The notes beneath the pieces are model-generated. The model was not told the DNA's origin and did no database searches. It was given only the letters and a program-made list of their open reading frames with translations. A program made the position numbers and the translations under genes. Positions 6,516 to 7,084 of a DNA stretch of 7,084 bases are shown piece after piece. Origin of the DNA: Flavobacteriales bacterium (GTDB lineage: Bacteria; Bacteroidota; Bacteroidia; UBA10329); contig DMRV01000310.1 of the NCBI GenBank assembly GCA_003456455.1, positions 1 through 7,084 of the forward strand, given 5' to 3'. How positions within the stretch are numbered: position 1 is the first letter of the stretch; each line of letters opens with the position of its first letter.

Positions 6516-7084
6516 AACAACTTTTTACCATCCTAACTCTGTTACTTGCTGGAACTGTTTCCGCTCAATACAACCCGCTTTCTTCGCCAAACACATTTCG
6601 TTCAGCCGATAGTCCATTGTATTGGCAAAACCGTGAACATGCTTCAGATTACTGGCAGCAAGACGTGCATTACCGTATTGCAGCCAATGTGGACGAAAAA
6701 ACCGACATCATCTCAGCAAAAATGGAGTTGAGTTATTGGAACAATTCGCCAGATACCCTTCACGAAGTTTTCTTTCATCTTTACCAAAATGCGTTCCAGC
6801 CAGGTTCGTTTCATGACCAATTAGATGCTGGACAAGGACAAATACATCGCTTTGGCAAATATGAAAAAGATGGGAAAGGGACCGAGATCCTATCGCTAAC
6901 TCTGAACGGAAAAGAAGTAAAGCAAGAACTTGACAACACCATTTTGAGAATTATTCCGAATGAACCGATTCTCCCAAATTCAAATACGGAATTTAAGATT
7001 GATTTCAACACGTATTTCGATCAAGGAACGATGGGACGCAGGATGAAGCTATTCCGGTCGGGCGAGTTTACCCATTACGATGGC
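6512..7084 (+). CDS. Secreted M1-family metallopeptidase (N-terminal part), 3'-truncated by window edge
   Basis: An open frame of 191 codons runs from the ATG at 6512 to the last base without a stop. Residues 1-18 are a typical Sec signal peptide (MKQLFTILTLLLAGTVSA before QYNP), so the product is exported. The mature start DYWQQDVHYRIAANVDEKTD (46-65), then ISAKMELSYWNNSPDTLHEV (67-86) and FFHLYQNAFQPGS (87-99), match what I recall of the N-terminal beta-domain of M1 (gluzincin) aminopeptidase-like proteins in Bacteroidota. That domain normally precedes a catalytic domain with HExxH and a downstream glutamate; both would lie outside the window, so catalytic competence cannot be judged. The start overlaps the yihY-like stop as ATGA and has a good ribosome-binding site. 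A role in periplasmic or extracellular peptide breakdown is inference from the family. Confidence 0.8.
   Translation, partial: MKQLFTILTLLLAGTVSAQYNPLSSPNTFRSADSPLYWQNREHASDYWQQDVHYRIAANVDEKTDIISAKMELSYWNNSPDTLHEVFFHLYQNAFQPGSFHDQLDAGQGQIHRFGKYEKDGKGTEILSLTLNGKEVKQELDNTILRIIPNEPILPNSNTEFKIDFNTYFDQGTMGRRMKLFRSGEFTHYDG

Noticed and set aside
1..7084. CRISPR arrays, tRNA or rRNA genes, insertion sequences, attachment sites or a defence system
   Set aside because: Nearly all of the sequence is accounted for by recognisable protein-coding genes. I saw no spaced direct repeats, terminal inverted repeats, transposase or nuclease motifs.

Overview
The window looks like a chromosomal segment from a member of the Bacteroidota, probably a flavobacterial-type lineage. 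The evidence is: a DUF4783-family secreted protein directly upstream of nadC, followed by a yihY-like gene, an arrangement I associate with this phylum; A-rich translation starts that mostly lack Shine-Dalgarno sequences; a perfect match to the Bacteroidota promoter -7 element TAnnTTTG; and moderate-to-low G+C by eye. Genus and species cannot be told from the sequence.

Positions 1-3736 look like the end of a surface-polysaccharide (exopolysaccharide, capsule or O-antigen) gene cluster. It holds the C-terminal synthetase part of a glutamine-hydrolysing asparagine synthetase-like protein (+, cut by the left edge), a polytopic membrane protein of unknown activity on the opposite strand (1059-2429), and a GT4-type glycosyltransferase (2507-3736). 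The membrane protein has features that could fit a polysaccharide polymerase or a lipid-linked glycosyltransferase, but I cannot place it in a named family with certainty.

Positions 3730-7084 are a conserved housekeeping block. rlmH (23S rRNA pseudouridine-1915 N3-methyltransferase) lies on the minus strand. A tightly packed plus-strand operon runs away from it: DUF4783 secreted protein, nadC (quinolinate phosphoribosyltransferase, NAD synthesis), a YihY/BrkB-type inner-membrane protein, and the start of a secreted M1-type metallopeptidase cut by the right edge. Spacings within this operon are 7 bp, 1 bp and a 4-bp ATGA overlap, so the genes are probably co-transcribed and partly translationally coupled.

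The window is almost fully coding. The only gaps of note are two divergent intergenic regions (2430-2506 and 4201-4293), which must hold the promoters. Both convergent gene pairs overlap at their stop codons (by 4 and 7 bp), leaving no room for ordinary intergenic terminators. I see no tRNA, rRNA, CRISPR array, insertion sequence or convincing new multi-gene system. The most under-described items are the membrane protein at 1059-2429 and the DUF4783 protein.
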